Numbered from the stretch's first letter, positions 8,181-16,181 are shown. The stretch is DNA of 64,000 nucleotides from an uncultured Collinsella sp. (GCA_958450865.1 CAUDNY010000006.1:79972-143971), one strand, 5' to 3'. Numbers and translations: made by a program. Notes: a model not told the origin generated them from the letters alone.

Positions 8181-8609
8181 ATGGTGACGCTCGAGACATT
8201 GAGCTATCTATCGACTGCTCCGGACCAGTTCATCGATATTACCGAAGACGTGCACGCTGCCATCGAACGCAGCTCGGTGACGAATGGCTTGGCAGCGATT
8301 ATTTTGTCGCATACGACCTGTGGAATCGTGGTAAACGAGGGGCTGCCCTGCGTGGAGACGGATCTTATGGAGACGCTTGATCGCATCGCCCCACTCGATG
8401 CTCCCTATGCGCATGCACACTTCCTGCCGAGCTATGGAGCCACCGGCAACAACTCCTGTGGGCATATCAAGAGCATGATTTGTGGAAACAGTTGCTTCTT
8501 TCCCGTCCAAGATGGCCACATCGTGTGCGGAGGTGCCCAGAACATCTATCTTGCGGAGTTTGACGGTCCGCAGAAGCGAAAAGTGTACGTCGAGGTGCTG
8601 GGGGAATAA
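8181..8609 (+). CDS. YjbQ/UPF0047 family protein
   Basis: This 142-residue protein carries the YjbQ (secondary thiamine-phosphate synthase) family signature: ILSHTTCGIVVNEG, NNSCGHIKSMICG and a C-terminal strand ending YLAEFDGPQKRKV. The native role of the family is unclear; weak thiamine-phosphate synthase activity is the basis of its name. The start at 8181 lies two bases after the amidohydrolase stop, so it is probably translationally coupled. YjbQ proteins often sit beside sugar-catabolic genes, which fits its place at the end of this operon. The catalytic role here is unknown. Confidence 0.8.
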   Translation: MVTLETLSYLSTAPDQFIDITEDVHAAIERSSVTNGLAAIILSHTTCGIVVNEGLPCVETDLMETLDRIAPLDAPYAHAHFLPSYGATGNNSCGHIKSMICGNSCFFPVQDGHIVCGGAQNIYLAEFDGPQKRKVYVEVLGE

Positions 8610-8623
8610 CGTTCCTGCAATAA

Positions 8624-8748
8624 TGAGCTGCACCCCAAAACTTGGACGGCTTAAATAAGAACTACGCCGCAAGGGACTGGCTCCGGAACTCCTCCGGGGT
8701 CAGTCCCTTCAGTTTAGTCTGCGTCCTCTGCCAGGTGATCCGTTGTAT
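8624..8748 (-). pseudogene. IS3-family transposase 3' remnant with terminal repeat end
   Basis: On the minus strand the last about 28 codons of an IS3-type integrase are readable, ending TKLKGLTPEEFRSQSLAA and a TAG at 8662-8664. They are followed by TGAGCTGCACCCC at 8624-8636, which has the look of the element end. Upstream the homology breaks at about 8748. It is a leftover of an insertion between the operon and the FGGY kinase. Confidence 0.75.
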
Positions 8749-8939
8749 TATCCGGGCGGAAGCGTGTCGCAAGTCGTGGAAGCCGCCAAGCGCAGTTCAC
8801 GCGCTGCATTTTTTGCGGTGCCTGGGCCGGTGATCTCGGGCTGATTGACCGAGATTTCACTCACACCATGCGTCGCAAGACGGCGCTGCGCCTGGACGAC
8901 CTCAAGCTATTTCACTTCATCACGAGCGAGGGGGGGGGA
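8749..8939. other. unassigned debris between IS3 remnant and FGGY fragment
   Basis: Short readable stretches exist, such as one with RDFTHTMRRKTALRLDDLK, but they shift frame and I cannot assign a family. Probably deletion junctions. Confidence 0.4.
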
Positions 8940-9935
8940 GGTTTATCTCGACGACCGCACGACTGCGGACATTGCCGATTCACTTCTCTTTAATTGTCTT
9001 CCAGATGCGATGGTCATCGGCAGTTCGGCTGCCGGTCGTGGTGCTTCGGGCGAGCTTGCCGATGAGGTCCGCGAGCGTCGCAGCGTGCGGCTGAGGCGAC
9101 GGGGCTCGCGGCAGGGACACCTGTCTTGGTGGGAACGGGCGACTCTGGTGCCGAGGCCATTTCGACGGGTGTATTCCGTCCCGGCGATATGATGGTTCAG
9201 TTGGGGAGCACGGCGTATTTCATCTACCTTGCTGATCATATGGTCGATGATGCCCGCCTGTGGCCAGGGACGTTTATCATTCCCGGAACTTACGGAATCT
9301 GCGCGGGGACCAATACGGCGGGTGCGCTCACATCGTGGCTGCGCCAAGAGCTGTATCGCGACGCCGTGGAGGCCGAGGGCCACGGTGGCCCCGATGCATA
9401 TTCGGTTATGGCGCATGATGCCGCCGATGTGGTACCGGGTGCCGATGGGCTCCTGTGCCTGCCGTACTTTGCGGGGGAGCGTACTCCGCTCAACGATCCC
9501 GAGGCGCGTGGCGTCTTCTTTGGCCTGACCGGAAGGCATACGCGAGCCCATATGGTTCGCGCCGCCTTGGAAGGCGTCGCGTATACCGTTGCATCCCATG
9601 TCGACATTATCGAGCGAGAGCATGGACTGCCAATTGGGCGCATTATGCTTGTCGGAGGTGGAACCAAGAATCCAGTTTGGATGCAGGCTATCGCCGACGT
9701 ATGTGGGCGCGAGGTCTCGGTTGCCAAGGTTACGGTGGGCGCATGCTTCGGTGATGCCATCATGGCAGCTCTCGCAGGTGGCGCCTATGCATCGTGGGAT
9801 GAGCTCGCCCAAGTCCTTGGCGTTGCGCAAACAATCGTGCCTGATATGGCTGCCCACGAGTTATATGCGTCGCGCCGTCATATCTTTGACGAATTGTATG
9901 CACGCAACCGTGATCTCATGCACGAATTGGTGTAA
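8940..9935 (+). pseudogene. FGGY-family carbohydrate kinase, decayed
   Basis: The C-terminal half is intact in one frame from about 9085: a GLAAGTPVLVGTGDSGAE strand, an FAGERTPLNDPEARG loop, GRIMLVGGGTKNPVWMQ, and the end at 9935. This is the ATP-binding domain of a xylulokinase-like FGGY kinase. Upstream, YLDDRTTADIADSL and GELADEV are readable in another frame (about 8940-9085), so there is a frameshift near 9085. A run of nine G at 8931-8939 sits at the start of the readable part. The N-terminal sugar-binding domain is missing and replaced by unplaced sequence next to IS3 debris. It was probably once part of the upstream operon. An internal in-frame start at 9126 exists but would give only half a kinase. 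Confidence 0.7.
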
Positions 9936-9964
9936 TGCTGCCGAATTGTACTGCCTTCCAAAAT

Positions 9965-10005
9965 AGGGACTGCGTTGTGCGATTCGCATGTCCCTTGGCA
10001 TTTTT
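9965..10005 (+). terminator. hairpin and T-run after the FGGY fragment
   Basis: AGGGAC pairs with GTCCCT (9965-9970 with 9990-9995), inner TGCG pairs with CGCA, and five T follow at 10001-10005. It ends plus-strand transcription before the convergent TatD gene. Confidence 0.55.
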
Positions 10006-10016
10006 GCCCACAGGGG

Positions 10017-10799
10017 TTAGCGAAGGTCAAAAACAGAGTGCGCATTTGCTAAAACTGCCGACTCGATGCGCTTTGCGTCACAGTTTTTGAGTGAGGCAAT
10101 GCGCATCGAGGTCCTTGTGAGTGATCTGATGAGCGACTGCGCGCTTGTTTCTGTGTTTGGTTCGGCTGGCGCATCGGTCTCGAGCAGTAGACGGTCGAGT
10201 GGAATCTGTCGGGCATATTCGCGACCGCGCTTGGTGGCGAGCATGCGTTCGTTGACGGAAAAATAGCAGCCCGCATTACGCGCGCGGACGAGTTCGTCCG
10301 AAGTGCCGCTAAACCAGTGGAAGATGATAACGGGGGAGTCGGAGTTTGGGATGAGTAGTCCATGCGATTCGAGGACGTCCAGTACGGTTCCTGCCGAACG
10401 AACGGCGTGAATTGATATCACGCGCCCGGTAAGAGGATGCTGCACGAGTGTATCGCAGAGCCGGTCAAATGCCTGTATTTGTAGCGGCTCACTTCCGCCG
10501 CATCGAGCGGAAAAGTCGAGCCCGACCTCGCCAACAAAACGCTCTTGCGCGGCAATTTGGCAGAGCAGGTCAATTTCTGCGTTGCCGCATCGCTCGTCGG
10601 CGAGCCACCAGGGATGGAGGCCGATGCCCTTGATGACGGTAGGAGGGCGACGAGTTCGCCCATGTGCGCTAGCGAAGTCGCGTGGATCGACGCCGCAATC
10701 AAATAGACCCAAGCCCAGCGCAGTTGCCTCATCGGCAACGGCGTCCGGGTGAGCCATTAAATCAAGATGGCAGTGTGCATCAAATAACCGGGGCTCCAT
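10017..10799 (-). CDS. TatD-family metal-dependent hydrolase
   Basis: This is a 260-residue TatD/YcfH-type TIM-barrel DNase or hydrolase. FDAHCHLD carries the HxH metal pair, GLHPWW and GEVGLDFS follow (the Glu is a metal ligand), then ISIHAVRSAG, IFHWFSG and LLLETDAPAEPN with the late Asp. All expected metal ligands are present. It lies 14 bases downstream of tcdA on the same strand, so the two probably share a transcript. The exact substrate is not determinable. The family includes 3'-5' DNases linked to DNA repair. Confidence 0.85.
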   Translation of the reverse strand: MEPRLFDAHCHLDLMAHPDAVADEATALGLGLFDCGVDPRDFASAHGRTRRPPTVIKGIGLHPWWLADERCGNAEIDLLCQIAAQERFVGEVGLDFSARCGGSEPLQIQAFDRLCDTLVQHPLTGRVISIHAVRSAGTVLDVLESHGLLIPNSDSPVIIFHWFSGTSDELVRARNAGCYFSVNERMLATKRGREYARQIPLDRLLLETDAPAEPNTETSAQSLIRSLTRTSMRIASLKNCDAKRIESAVLANAHSVFDLR

Positions 10800-10813
10800 C
10801 TCGGCGCACTCCG

Positions 10814-11617
10814 CTAGTCCAAGCGCTGGCCATCGGCGCGCACGCGCTCGGTGCCGCGCCCGCTGATCTGGCGGATAACCTCGCCGGCAATCATCTGACC
10901 CATGATGGGCGGCATAAAGCTGGCGGTGCCCAACTCGGTACGCTCGTGAATATTGGAAGGGTCGCGGGGCTGTGTCTTACCCGATTCCTCGCAGCTAAAC
11001 AGTACATGTAGGCTCTTGATTCCGCGCTTCTTGCATTCTTTGCGCATAATGCGGCTCATGGGGTCACGTACCGTATCGAAGATGTCGGCAAAGCGGAGGC
11101 ACTCGGGATGGAGCTTGTTGGCCCCGCCCATGGAGCTAACCAAACGAATGTCGTGGTCTTGAGCATATTTGGCAATGGTGAGCTTGGCCGAGATGGTGTC
11201 GATGGCGTCGACGACGTAGTCGAGCTTGCCGTCCGTCTGCTCCAAAACGCGTGCGAAAAATTCGTCGATATTATCGCTCAACAGGTATTCGGTGCGCTTG
11301 ATGACGGTGGCGGCTGGATTGATATCGTGGATCATGGCTTCCATAACATCGACCTTGCGCTTGCCGATGGTGCTGTGAAAGGCGATGGCCTGGCGATTGA
11401 TATTGCTGGGCGCGATGATGTCCTTGTCCAGAATGACGAAATGACCGATGCCGCCGCGGGCGAGTGCCTCGCAGCAGTTGGAGCCCACGCCTCCGCAGCC
11501 GAGCACCAGCACCGTAGCATCGGCGAGCTTATCGAGTGCCTCGCGGCCCATGATGATCTCGAGTTTGGTGTCGCGTGTCTCGTTGGGAGTTGCGGCTGTG
11601 GTTTCGGTCATAGACAT
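10814..11617 (-). CDS. tcdA: tRNA threonylcarbamoyladenosine dehydratase
   Basis: This is a 267-residue ThiF/MoeB/E1-like enzyme of the TcdA (YgdL) group, which cyclises t6A37 of tRNA using ATP. VLVLGCGGVGSNCCEALARG is the nucleotide loop, DKDIIAPSNINRQ the adenylation motif with Arg, and DYVVDAIDTISAK the later Asp strand. LVSSMGGANKLHP and the C-terminal RRDPSNIHERTE-like region also match the family. The first ATG is used; a second Met two residues in is possible. It is transcribed with the TatD gene. Confidence 0.88.
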   Translation of the reverse strand: MSMTETTAATPNETRDTKLEIIMGREALDKLADATVLVLGCGGVGSNCCEALARGGIGHFVILDKDIIAPSNINRQAIAFHSTIGKRKVDVMEAMIHDINPAATVIKRTEYLLSDNIDEFFARVLEQTDGKLDYVVDAIDTISAKLTIAKYAQDHDIRLVSSMGGANKLHPECLRFADIFDTVRDPMSRIMRKECKKRGIKSLHVLFSCEESGKTQPRDPSNIHERTELGTASFMPPIMGQMIAGEVIRQISGRGTERVRADGQRLD

Positions 11618-11698
11618 CCTCCGATGGGGAAGCGAATCGTGTTTTAGCTATCGTCATTATAGGTATTATCGCGATTCCATTTGAGCCCTTGGGGCTTG

Positions 11699-11727
11699 TT
11701 GAAATGAGGCAGTGATTCGCATAAGAT
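11699..11727 (+). promoter_or_regulatory. promoter of candidate small RNA
   Basis: TTGAAA at 11699-11704, a 17-base spacer and TAAGAT at 11722-11727 form a good sigma-70-type promoter. It does not lead into a coding frame before a terminator at 11789-11827. Confidence 0.45.
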
Positions 11728-11733
11728 GAAGCA

Positions 11734-11827
11734 GATGGCACCCGTTGCAGCGGGTTGGCCAACTCTCAAACACGTTTGTAGCGTGAGAAGTGGCCGTCTT
11801 CGCATTACGCGGAGGCGGCTATTTTTT
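11734..11827 (+). ncRNA. candidate small RNA between tcdA and sdpR
   Basis: About 90 nt lie between a promoter and a terminator. The terminator stem is GCCGTCTTCGC with GCGGAGGCGGC (with G-U pairs) followed by ATTTTTT. Upstream are a small CCCG/CGGG hairpin and a possible TCTCA/TGAGA stem. There is no convincing reading frame or known RNA-family motif. It could instead be the 5' leader of sdpR with an attenuator, but sdpR has its own promoter at 11846-11875. Confidence 0.35.
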
Positions 11828-11837
11828 GAGTACAAGA

Positions 11838-11875
11838 TTAGATAGTTAGACAAACATCTAAATATCGAGTATAGT
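11838..11875 (+). promoter_or_regulatory. sdpR-sdpI promoter with palindromic operator
   Basis: TTAGAC (11846-11851), an 18-base spacer and TATAGT (11870-11875) precede sdpR. TTAGAT (11838-11843) and ATCTAA (11856-11861) form an inverted repeat overlapping the -35 box, the type of site an ArsR/SdpR repressor binds. This suggests autorepression. Confidence 0.5.
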
Positions 11876-11909
11876 GTGCACGTCATGAGAGATGATGAGA
11901 GGAGGTCTT

Positions 11910-12188
11910 ATGCCGGGAGAGGGTTTTAAGGCGCTTGCCGATCCAACGCGACGGCGCATTTTGGAGTTGCTGCGCGAGGGCAATTGCACGGCGGGGGAGC
12001 TTGCCGAGCATTTCGATATCAGTAAGCCGTCATTGAGCCATCACTTGGCGACGCTCAAAAACGCCGGGTTGGTGACCGACGAGCGCCATGGCCAAAACAT
12101 CGTATACAGCTTAAACACCACCGTCATGCAGGATTTAATTGGCTGGTTTATGGGCTTTACAAACACTGAAGGTGATAAGGATGAATAA
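11910..12188 (+). CDS. sdpR: ArsR/SdpR-family autorepressor
   Basis: This is a 92-residue winged-helix repressor. The core FKALADPTRRRILELLREG and the recognition helix region ISKPSLSHHLATLKNAGLV are typical of the SdpR subgroup of ArsR proteins. No metal-binding Cys cluster is seen. AGGAGG at 11900-11905 sets the ATG at 11910; an earlier in-frame ATG at 11892 lies upstream of this site. It overlaps the downstream sdpI by 8 bases. In Bacillus, SdpR represses its own operon and is held at the membrane by SdpI when toxin is present. The same logic may apply here, although no SdpC toxin gene is visible. Confidence 0.85.
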   Translation: MPGEGFKALADPTRRRILELLREGNCTAGELAEHFDISKPSLSHHLATLKNAGLVTDERHGQNIVYSLNTTVMQDLIGWFMGFTNTEGDKDE

Positions 12189-12885
12189 CGAAAACAAGGG
12201 CATTCACCCCACGGGGGTATCGTCGCGCGTGTGGATTGCGCTGGTCGCACTGTGTGTCGCCAATGTCGTAGCGCACCTCATGGTGATGCCGAGCTTGCCT
12301 GCGCAGATTCCCACGCACTGGGGCGCGAACGGCGCCGTCGACGGTTGGGGTCCTAGCTGGATGGCCTCCGCGCTCGGCGTGCTGCCTCTGGCGCTTCTCG
12401 CAATGTTCTGCGTGGTGCCGCGCATCGACCCCAAAGGTGAGGCATATCGAACCTCGGGCAAGTTCTACCAGGGCTTCGTAATCGCCTTCACCTTGTTCAT
12501 GTGCGCCATAAGCTGGCTGGGAGAGCTTACGGTCTGGGGCGTGGTGCCGGCGGTCGGTTCGGTTAACGTGCTGATTTCCGGTGTTGTCGGTTTGCTGTTC
12601 ATCGGCGTAGGCAACTACTTGCCGCGTGTGAAGCAGAACTATACGCTCGGTATCAAGACACCTTGGGCGCTTGCCGATCCCGAGAACTGGCGCCGTACGC
12701 AGCGTTTTGGCGGTGCCTGCTTTATGGTGCTGGGTATTGGCCTGATTGTGATGGGCGTGGCGGGTAGCGTGCTTTCGAGTGAAGTCGTCGCCGCGGTGAT
12801 TGCGGTTCTGGCGTTTGGTTCGGTCGGAGCCGTCTACGTCTACTCGTATCTGCTGTGGCGTAAATCGCAGCGAGCCGTTCGCTAA
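12181..12885 (+). CDS. sdpI: SdpI-family membrane protein
   Basis: This 234-residue polytopic membrane protein has the DUF1648 N-terminus (SLPAQIPTHWGANGAVDGWG) and the SdpI core (VGNYLPRVKQNYTLGIKTPW, then LADPENWRRTQRFGG). About six membrane helices are apparent. SdpI of Bacillus gives immunity to the SdpC killing peptide and sequesters SdpR. The ATG at 12181 lies inside the sdpR 3' end, so translation is coupled. A terminator follows at 12955-12978. Confidence 0.85.
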   Translation: MNNENKGIHPTGVSSRVWIALVALCVANVVAHLMVMPSLPAQIPTHWGANGAVDGWGPSWMASALGVLPLALLAMFCVVPRIDPKGEAYRTSGKFYQGFVIAFTLFMCAISWLGELTVWGVVPAVGSVNVLISGVVGLLFIGVGNYLPRVKQNYTLGIKTPWALADPENWRRTQRFGGACFMVLGIGLIVMGVAGSVLSSEVVAAVIAVLAFGSVGAVYVYSYLLWRKSQRAVR

Positions 12886-12954
12886 GGTTGCGGAAAACTA
12901 GCGTACGCAGTTCATAGTGTGTTAAGGGGGACTTTTCCCAGGTAGTATTAGGGG

Positions 12955-12978
12955 GTGTGGGCAACCATGCCCCTTTTT
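12955..12978 (+). terminator. terminator of sdpRI
   Basis: GGGCA and TGCCC pair around a 4-nt loop at 12959-12972, and five T follow at 12974-12978. Confidence 0.6.
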
Positions 12979-13069
12979 CGTTATGTTTCAGAGCTGATTT
13001 CCTCATTTCGTTTCCACTAAAGCGAAACAAGAATAGGGAAACAGCAGGTAGAAAGGATAAAACAGGCAA

Positions 13070-14749
13070 ATGGCAGAGTTTATCTACCAGATGTATCAGG
13101 CTCGTAAGGCCCATGGCGACAAGGTGATCCTTGACGACGTGACCCTGAGCTTCTACCCCGGTGCCAAGATCGGCGTCGTGGGCCCCAACGGTATGGGCAA
13201 GTCGACCCTGCTCAAGATCATGGCCGGCATCGAGGAAGTCTCCAACGGCGATGCCAGACTTACCCCCGGCTACACCGTGGGTATCTTGCAGCAGGAGCCG
13301 CCGCTCGACGACGACAAGACCGTCATCGAGAACGTGCGCATGGCATTTGGCGACATGATCGCCAAGGTCGATCGCTTCAACAAGATCGGCGAGGAGATGT
13401 GCGACCCGGATTGCGACATGGACGCCCTCATGGCCGAGATGGGAAAGCTCCAGGACGAGATCGACGCCGCCGACGGCTGGGATATCGATTCCAAGCTCGG
13501 CCAGGCCATGGACGCCTTGCAGCTGCCCGATTCCGACATGCCGGTCAACGTGCTCTCCGGCGGCGAGCGCCGCCGCGTGGCCCTGTGCAAGCTGCTGCTC
13601 GAGGCTCCCGACCTGCTGCTGCTTGACGAGCCCACGAACCACCTGGACGCCGAGTCGATCCTGTGGCTCGAGCACTTCCTGCACAACTACCAGGGCGCGG
13701 TGCTTGCCGTCACACACGATCGCTACTTCCTGGATAACGTTGCCGAGTGGATTTGCGAGGTCGACCGCGGCCACCTTTATCCCTACAAGGGCAACTACTC
13801 CACGTATCTGGAGACCAAGGCCGCCCGTATCGAGGCGCAGGGCAACCGCGACGCCAAGCTCGCCAAGCGCATGGAGGCCGAGCTCGAGTGGGTACGCAGC
13901 TCGCCCAAGGCTCGCCAGGCAAAGAACAAGGCCCGTCTGGCTCGCTACGAGGAGATGGAGGCCGAGGCCCGCGCAAGCCAGAAGCTCGACTGGACCGACA
14001 TCCGCATCCCCGTGGGACCGCGTTTGGGCAACAAGGTGCTCGAGGCCCATCATCTGCACAAGGAGTTCGATGGTCGTGTGCTCATCGACGACCTTTCGTT
14101 CACCCTGCCGCGCAACGGCATCGTGGGCGTCATCGGTCCCAACGGCGTGGGCAAGACTACGCTCTTCAAGACGATTGTGGGTCTGGAGCCGCTGACTTCG
14201 GGCGAGCTCGAGGTGGGCGAGACCGTCAAGATCTCCTATGTCGATCAGAACCGTTCCGGCATCGATCCCGACAAGAACCTGTGGGAGGTCGTCTCGGATG
14301 GCCTGGACCACATGATGGTCGGCGAGACCGAGGTTCCGAGCCGTGCTTATGTGGCGAGCTTTGGCTTTAAGGGCCAGGACCAGCAGAAGCGCGCTGGCGT
14401 ACTTTCCGGTGGCGAGCGCAACCGTCTGAACTTGGCGCTTACGCTCAAGCAGGGCGGCAACCTGCTGCTCCTCGACGAGCCCACGAACGACCTCGACGTC
14501 GAGACGCTGTCCTCGCTCGAAGCGGCGCTGCTCGAGTTCCCGGGCTGCTCGGTGGTCATTAGCCACGACCGCATGTTCCTGGACCGCATCGCCACGCACA
14601 TTCTGGCGTGGGAGGGCACCGACGAGAACCCGGGCAACTGGTATTGGTTCGAGGGCAACTTCGAGGCCTATCAGGCCAACCGCATCGAGCGCCTGGGCGA
14701 GGACGCAGCCCAGCCGCATCGTATTCACCGCAAGCTGACGCGCGATTAG
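13070..14749 (+). CDS. ettA: ABC-F ATPase, energy-dependent translational throttle EttA
   Basis: This is a 559-residue cytoplasmic ABC-F protein with two ATPase domains and no membrane segments. Domain 1 has Walker A GPNGMGKST (about residue 40), signature LSGGERRRVAL and Walker B LLLLDEPTNHLD, followed by the arm/linker of about residues 240-310. Domain 2 has GPNGVGKTTLFK, LSGGERNRLNLAL and LLLLDEPTNDLD. Length and start (MAEFIYQMYQARKAHGDK) match EttA. EttA binds the ribosomal E site and gates the first elongation step according to ATP/ADP. Single gene, with its own upstream leader and a bidirectional terminator after it. Confidence 0.92.
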   Translation: MAEFIYQMYQARKAHGDKVILDDVTLSFYPGAKIGVVGPNGMGKSTLLKIMAGIEEVSNGDARLTPGYTVGILQQEPPLDDDKTVIENVRMAFGDMIAKVDRFNKIGEEMCDPDCDMDALMAEMGKLQDEIDAADGWDIDSKLGQAMDALQLPDSDMPVNVLSGGERRRVALCKLLLEAPDLLLLDEPTNHLDAESILWLEHFLHNYQGAVLAVTHDRYFLDNVAEWICEVDRGHLYPYKGNYSTYLETKAARIEAQGNRDAKLAKRMEAELEWVRSSPKARQAKNKARLARYEEMEAEARASQKLDWTDIRIPVGPRLGNKVLEAHHLHKEFDGRVLIDDLSFTLPRNGIVGVIGPNGVGKTTLFKTIVGLEPLTSGELEVGETVKISYVDQNRSGIDPDKNLWEVVSDGLDHMMVGETEVPSRAYVASFGFKGQDQQKRAGVLSGGERNRLNLALTLKQGGNLLLLDEPTNDLDVETLSSLEAALLEFPGCSVVISHDRMFLDRIATHILAWEGTDENPGNWYWFEGNFEAYQANRIERLGEDAAQPHRIHRKLTRD

Positions 14750-14771
14750 TCGAGCTCAGGTGACCTAACGA

Positions 14772-14810
14772 GAAAGGGACGATAACCTTGAGGGCTATCG
14801 TCCCTTTTTG
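14772..14810. terminator. bidirectional terminator between ettA and the convergent gene
   Basis: AAAGGGACGATA and TATCGTCCCTTT form a 12-bp stem with a T-run on the plus strand and an A-run giving T on the minus strand. Confidence 0.8.
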
Positions 14811-16109
14811 TTACTTGGTAGAAGGCTCGACTTTATCGATGGTCCAGGCGGCTCCGAGACCGCCGGTGGTGTTGCGGCGGATGCGCACGGTGACTTCGTG
14901 GCGCTCGCCGGCCTGCGTGTAGCGCAGGGGGAAGCTTGCGCGGTTTCGCGCGGCCTCGATGGTGCCGCGTTCGCGGGCGATCCAGTAGTACTCGCCGACA
15001 ATGCCGAGGGTGTCGGCGCCGTAGGGGAGATAGGTCGACAGCTGGTGCAGAAGCGGGCCGGGGCAGAAGACCTCGGTTGCGAAATCGACGGGGAAGTTCT
15101 CGGGGATGGTCGGTGCTGCAGGTGCGGGGGCTGGGGCCGCTGCGGGTGCCGAAGCCGGTGCCGGTGCGGGAGTTTGGTCGCAAGCAGCGGCGGGCACGGA
15201 CTCGATGACGGGTGCGGGCTCCGGCGTCGCTTCCGGCCTGGTCGTGGAATCTGCGGGCTTCACGATGGCGGGCGCGTCTGCAGCTGCAGTTTCAACCTCA
15301 ACCTGCGCCGCGTTCTCGTTCTCGACGCTCGACTTTGCCTCGATGGGCGTGGACGCCATGGTGGTGATGCCGGCGTTGGCGTTCTCGGGATCATAGACGA
15401 CCGTGAGTGAGATGGCGGGCTTCGACGTCTCGGGCTCCGGCGTCGACTCGGTAGCGTCTTGATCGTCAGGCTGATCGTCCTCGGCCTCGTCGCTAAAGAC
15501 ATCGCTGTTTTGGAACGCAGGCGTCTCGGGTTGGTTAGCGGCCTCTTCGGTTGTCGGCTTGGGAGCCTCGTTGAGCTCCGCAGTGGCTTCCTGCTTGGAT
15601 ATGACTTTGGGATCGGTCGTGGCGGCGTTTTCGGTTTCGGCTTCTGCTGTTACCTCAATAGCGACTTCGATCTCTGCCTCGGGCACGGGTTCCGGTACGA
15701 CTTCAACCATGGCTTCGGGCTCGGGACGCTTAACGTGCTTGGGGCGCACGGCCTTGAGGTCCTTCTCGCCGCGCTTTTTCTTTTTGTAGGACTGCTTGGC
15801 GCCCTTGGCGGCCTTGGGCTTGTCCTCGCCTTTGGCAAGGGCGGTATCCCAGGCCTCGTTGGCGATGACGGTGGCATACAGGCGACCGCCCTTAAAGACG
15901 GTCAGCTTAATGCAGTCGTCGAGTTCCTCGAGCAGCTCGCGCGTGGACTCAAAGCCCAGGTCATAAGCAGTCATGTCGCCAGCGGCGAGGGCCTCCTCGA
16001 CCTGCGTCATAAACGTTTGCTTGCCGCATCCAATCGCATCGCGCAGCAGGCGATACAGATAGATGTGGTTGCCCAGCGAAAGCGTGGGCCTAACTATTGT
16101 CTTGCTCAT
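14811..16109 (-). CDS. hypothetical protein with low-complexity A/P/E-rich middle
   Basis: About 432 residues. The minus-strand start at 16109 has AGGAGA upstream; a longer in-frame start at 16148 lies beyond this site. The N-terminal about 95 residues are folded and contain DLGFESTRELLEELDD followed by a strand with KLTVFKGGRLYATV. This vaguely resembles an OST-HTH/LOTUS-type winged helix, but I would not assert it. Residues about 100-330 are Lys-rich, then Ala/Pro/Glu/Thr-rich. The last about 95 residues look folded (GADTLGIVGEYYWIARERG). There is no signal peptide or membrane segment. A palindrome at 16122-16137 lies directly upstream of the ribosome site. Function unknown. Confidence 0.6.
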   Translation of the reverse strand: MSKTIVRPTLSLGNHIYLYRLLRDAIGCGKQTFMTQVEEALAAGDMTAYDLGFESTRELLEELDDCIKLTVFKGGRLYATVIANEAWDTALAKGEDKPKAAKGAKQSYKKKKRGEKDLKAVRPKHVKRPEPEAMVEVVPEPVPEAEIEVAIEVTAEAETENAATTDPKVISKQEATAELNEAPKPTTEEAANQPETPAFQNSDVFSDEAEDDQPDDQDATESTPEPETSKPAISLTVVYDPENANAGITTMASTPIEAKSSVENENAAQVEVETAAADAPAIVKPADSTTRPEATPEPAPVIESVPAAACDQTPAPAPASAPAAAPAPAPAAPTIPENFPVDFATEVFCPGPLLHQLSTYLPYGADTLGIVGEYYWIARERGTIEAARNRASFPLRYTQAGERHEVTVRIRRNTTGGLGAAWTIDKVEPSTK

Positions 16110-16121
16110 GGCAAATCTCCT

Positions 16122-16137
16122 CTTTACACATGTAAAG
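16122..16137 (-). promoter_or_regulatory. palindromic operator-like site upstream of the hypothetical gene
   Basis: CTTTACA and TGTAAAG are separated by two bases. It lies just upstream of the ribosome site of the minus-strand gene starting at 16109, where a repressor could block transcription or translation. Confidence 0.4.
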
Positions 16138-16181
16138 CATCTTACCATCGCATGGCGCTCGCCATGACGGCGCCCAAGGCA

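Noticed and set aside
8642..8833. Short plus-strand frame across the IS3 remnant
   Set aside because: Antisense to the recognisable transposase tail and with no motif.
11644..11886. An 80-codon minus-strand frame in the gap before sdpR
   Set aside because: Composition is unlike a protein, it has no ribosome site, and it overlaps the sdpR promoter and a terminator.
12722..14728. A 668-codon minus-strand frame opposite ettA
   Set aside because: It mirrors the codon periodicity of ettA and shows no domain. ettA is certain.
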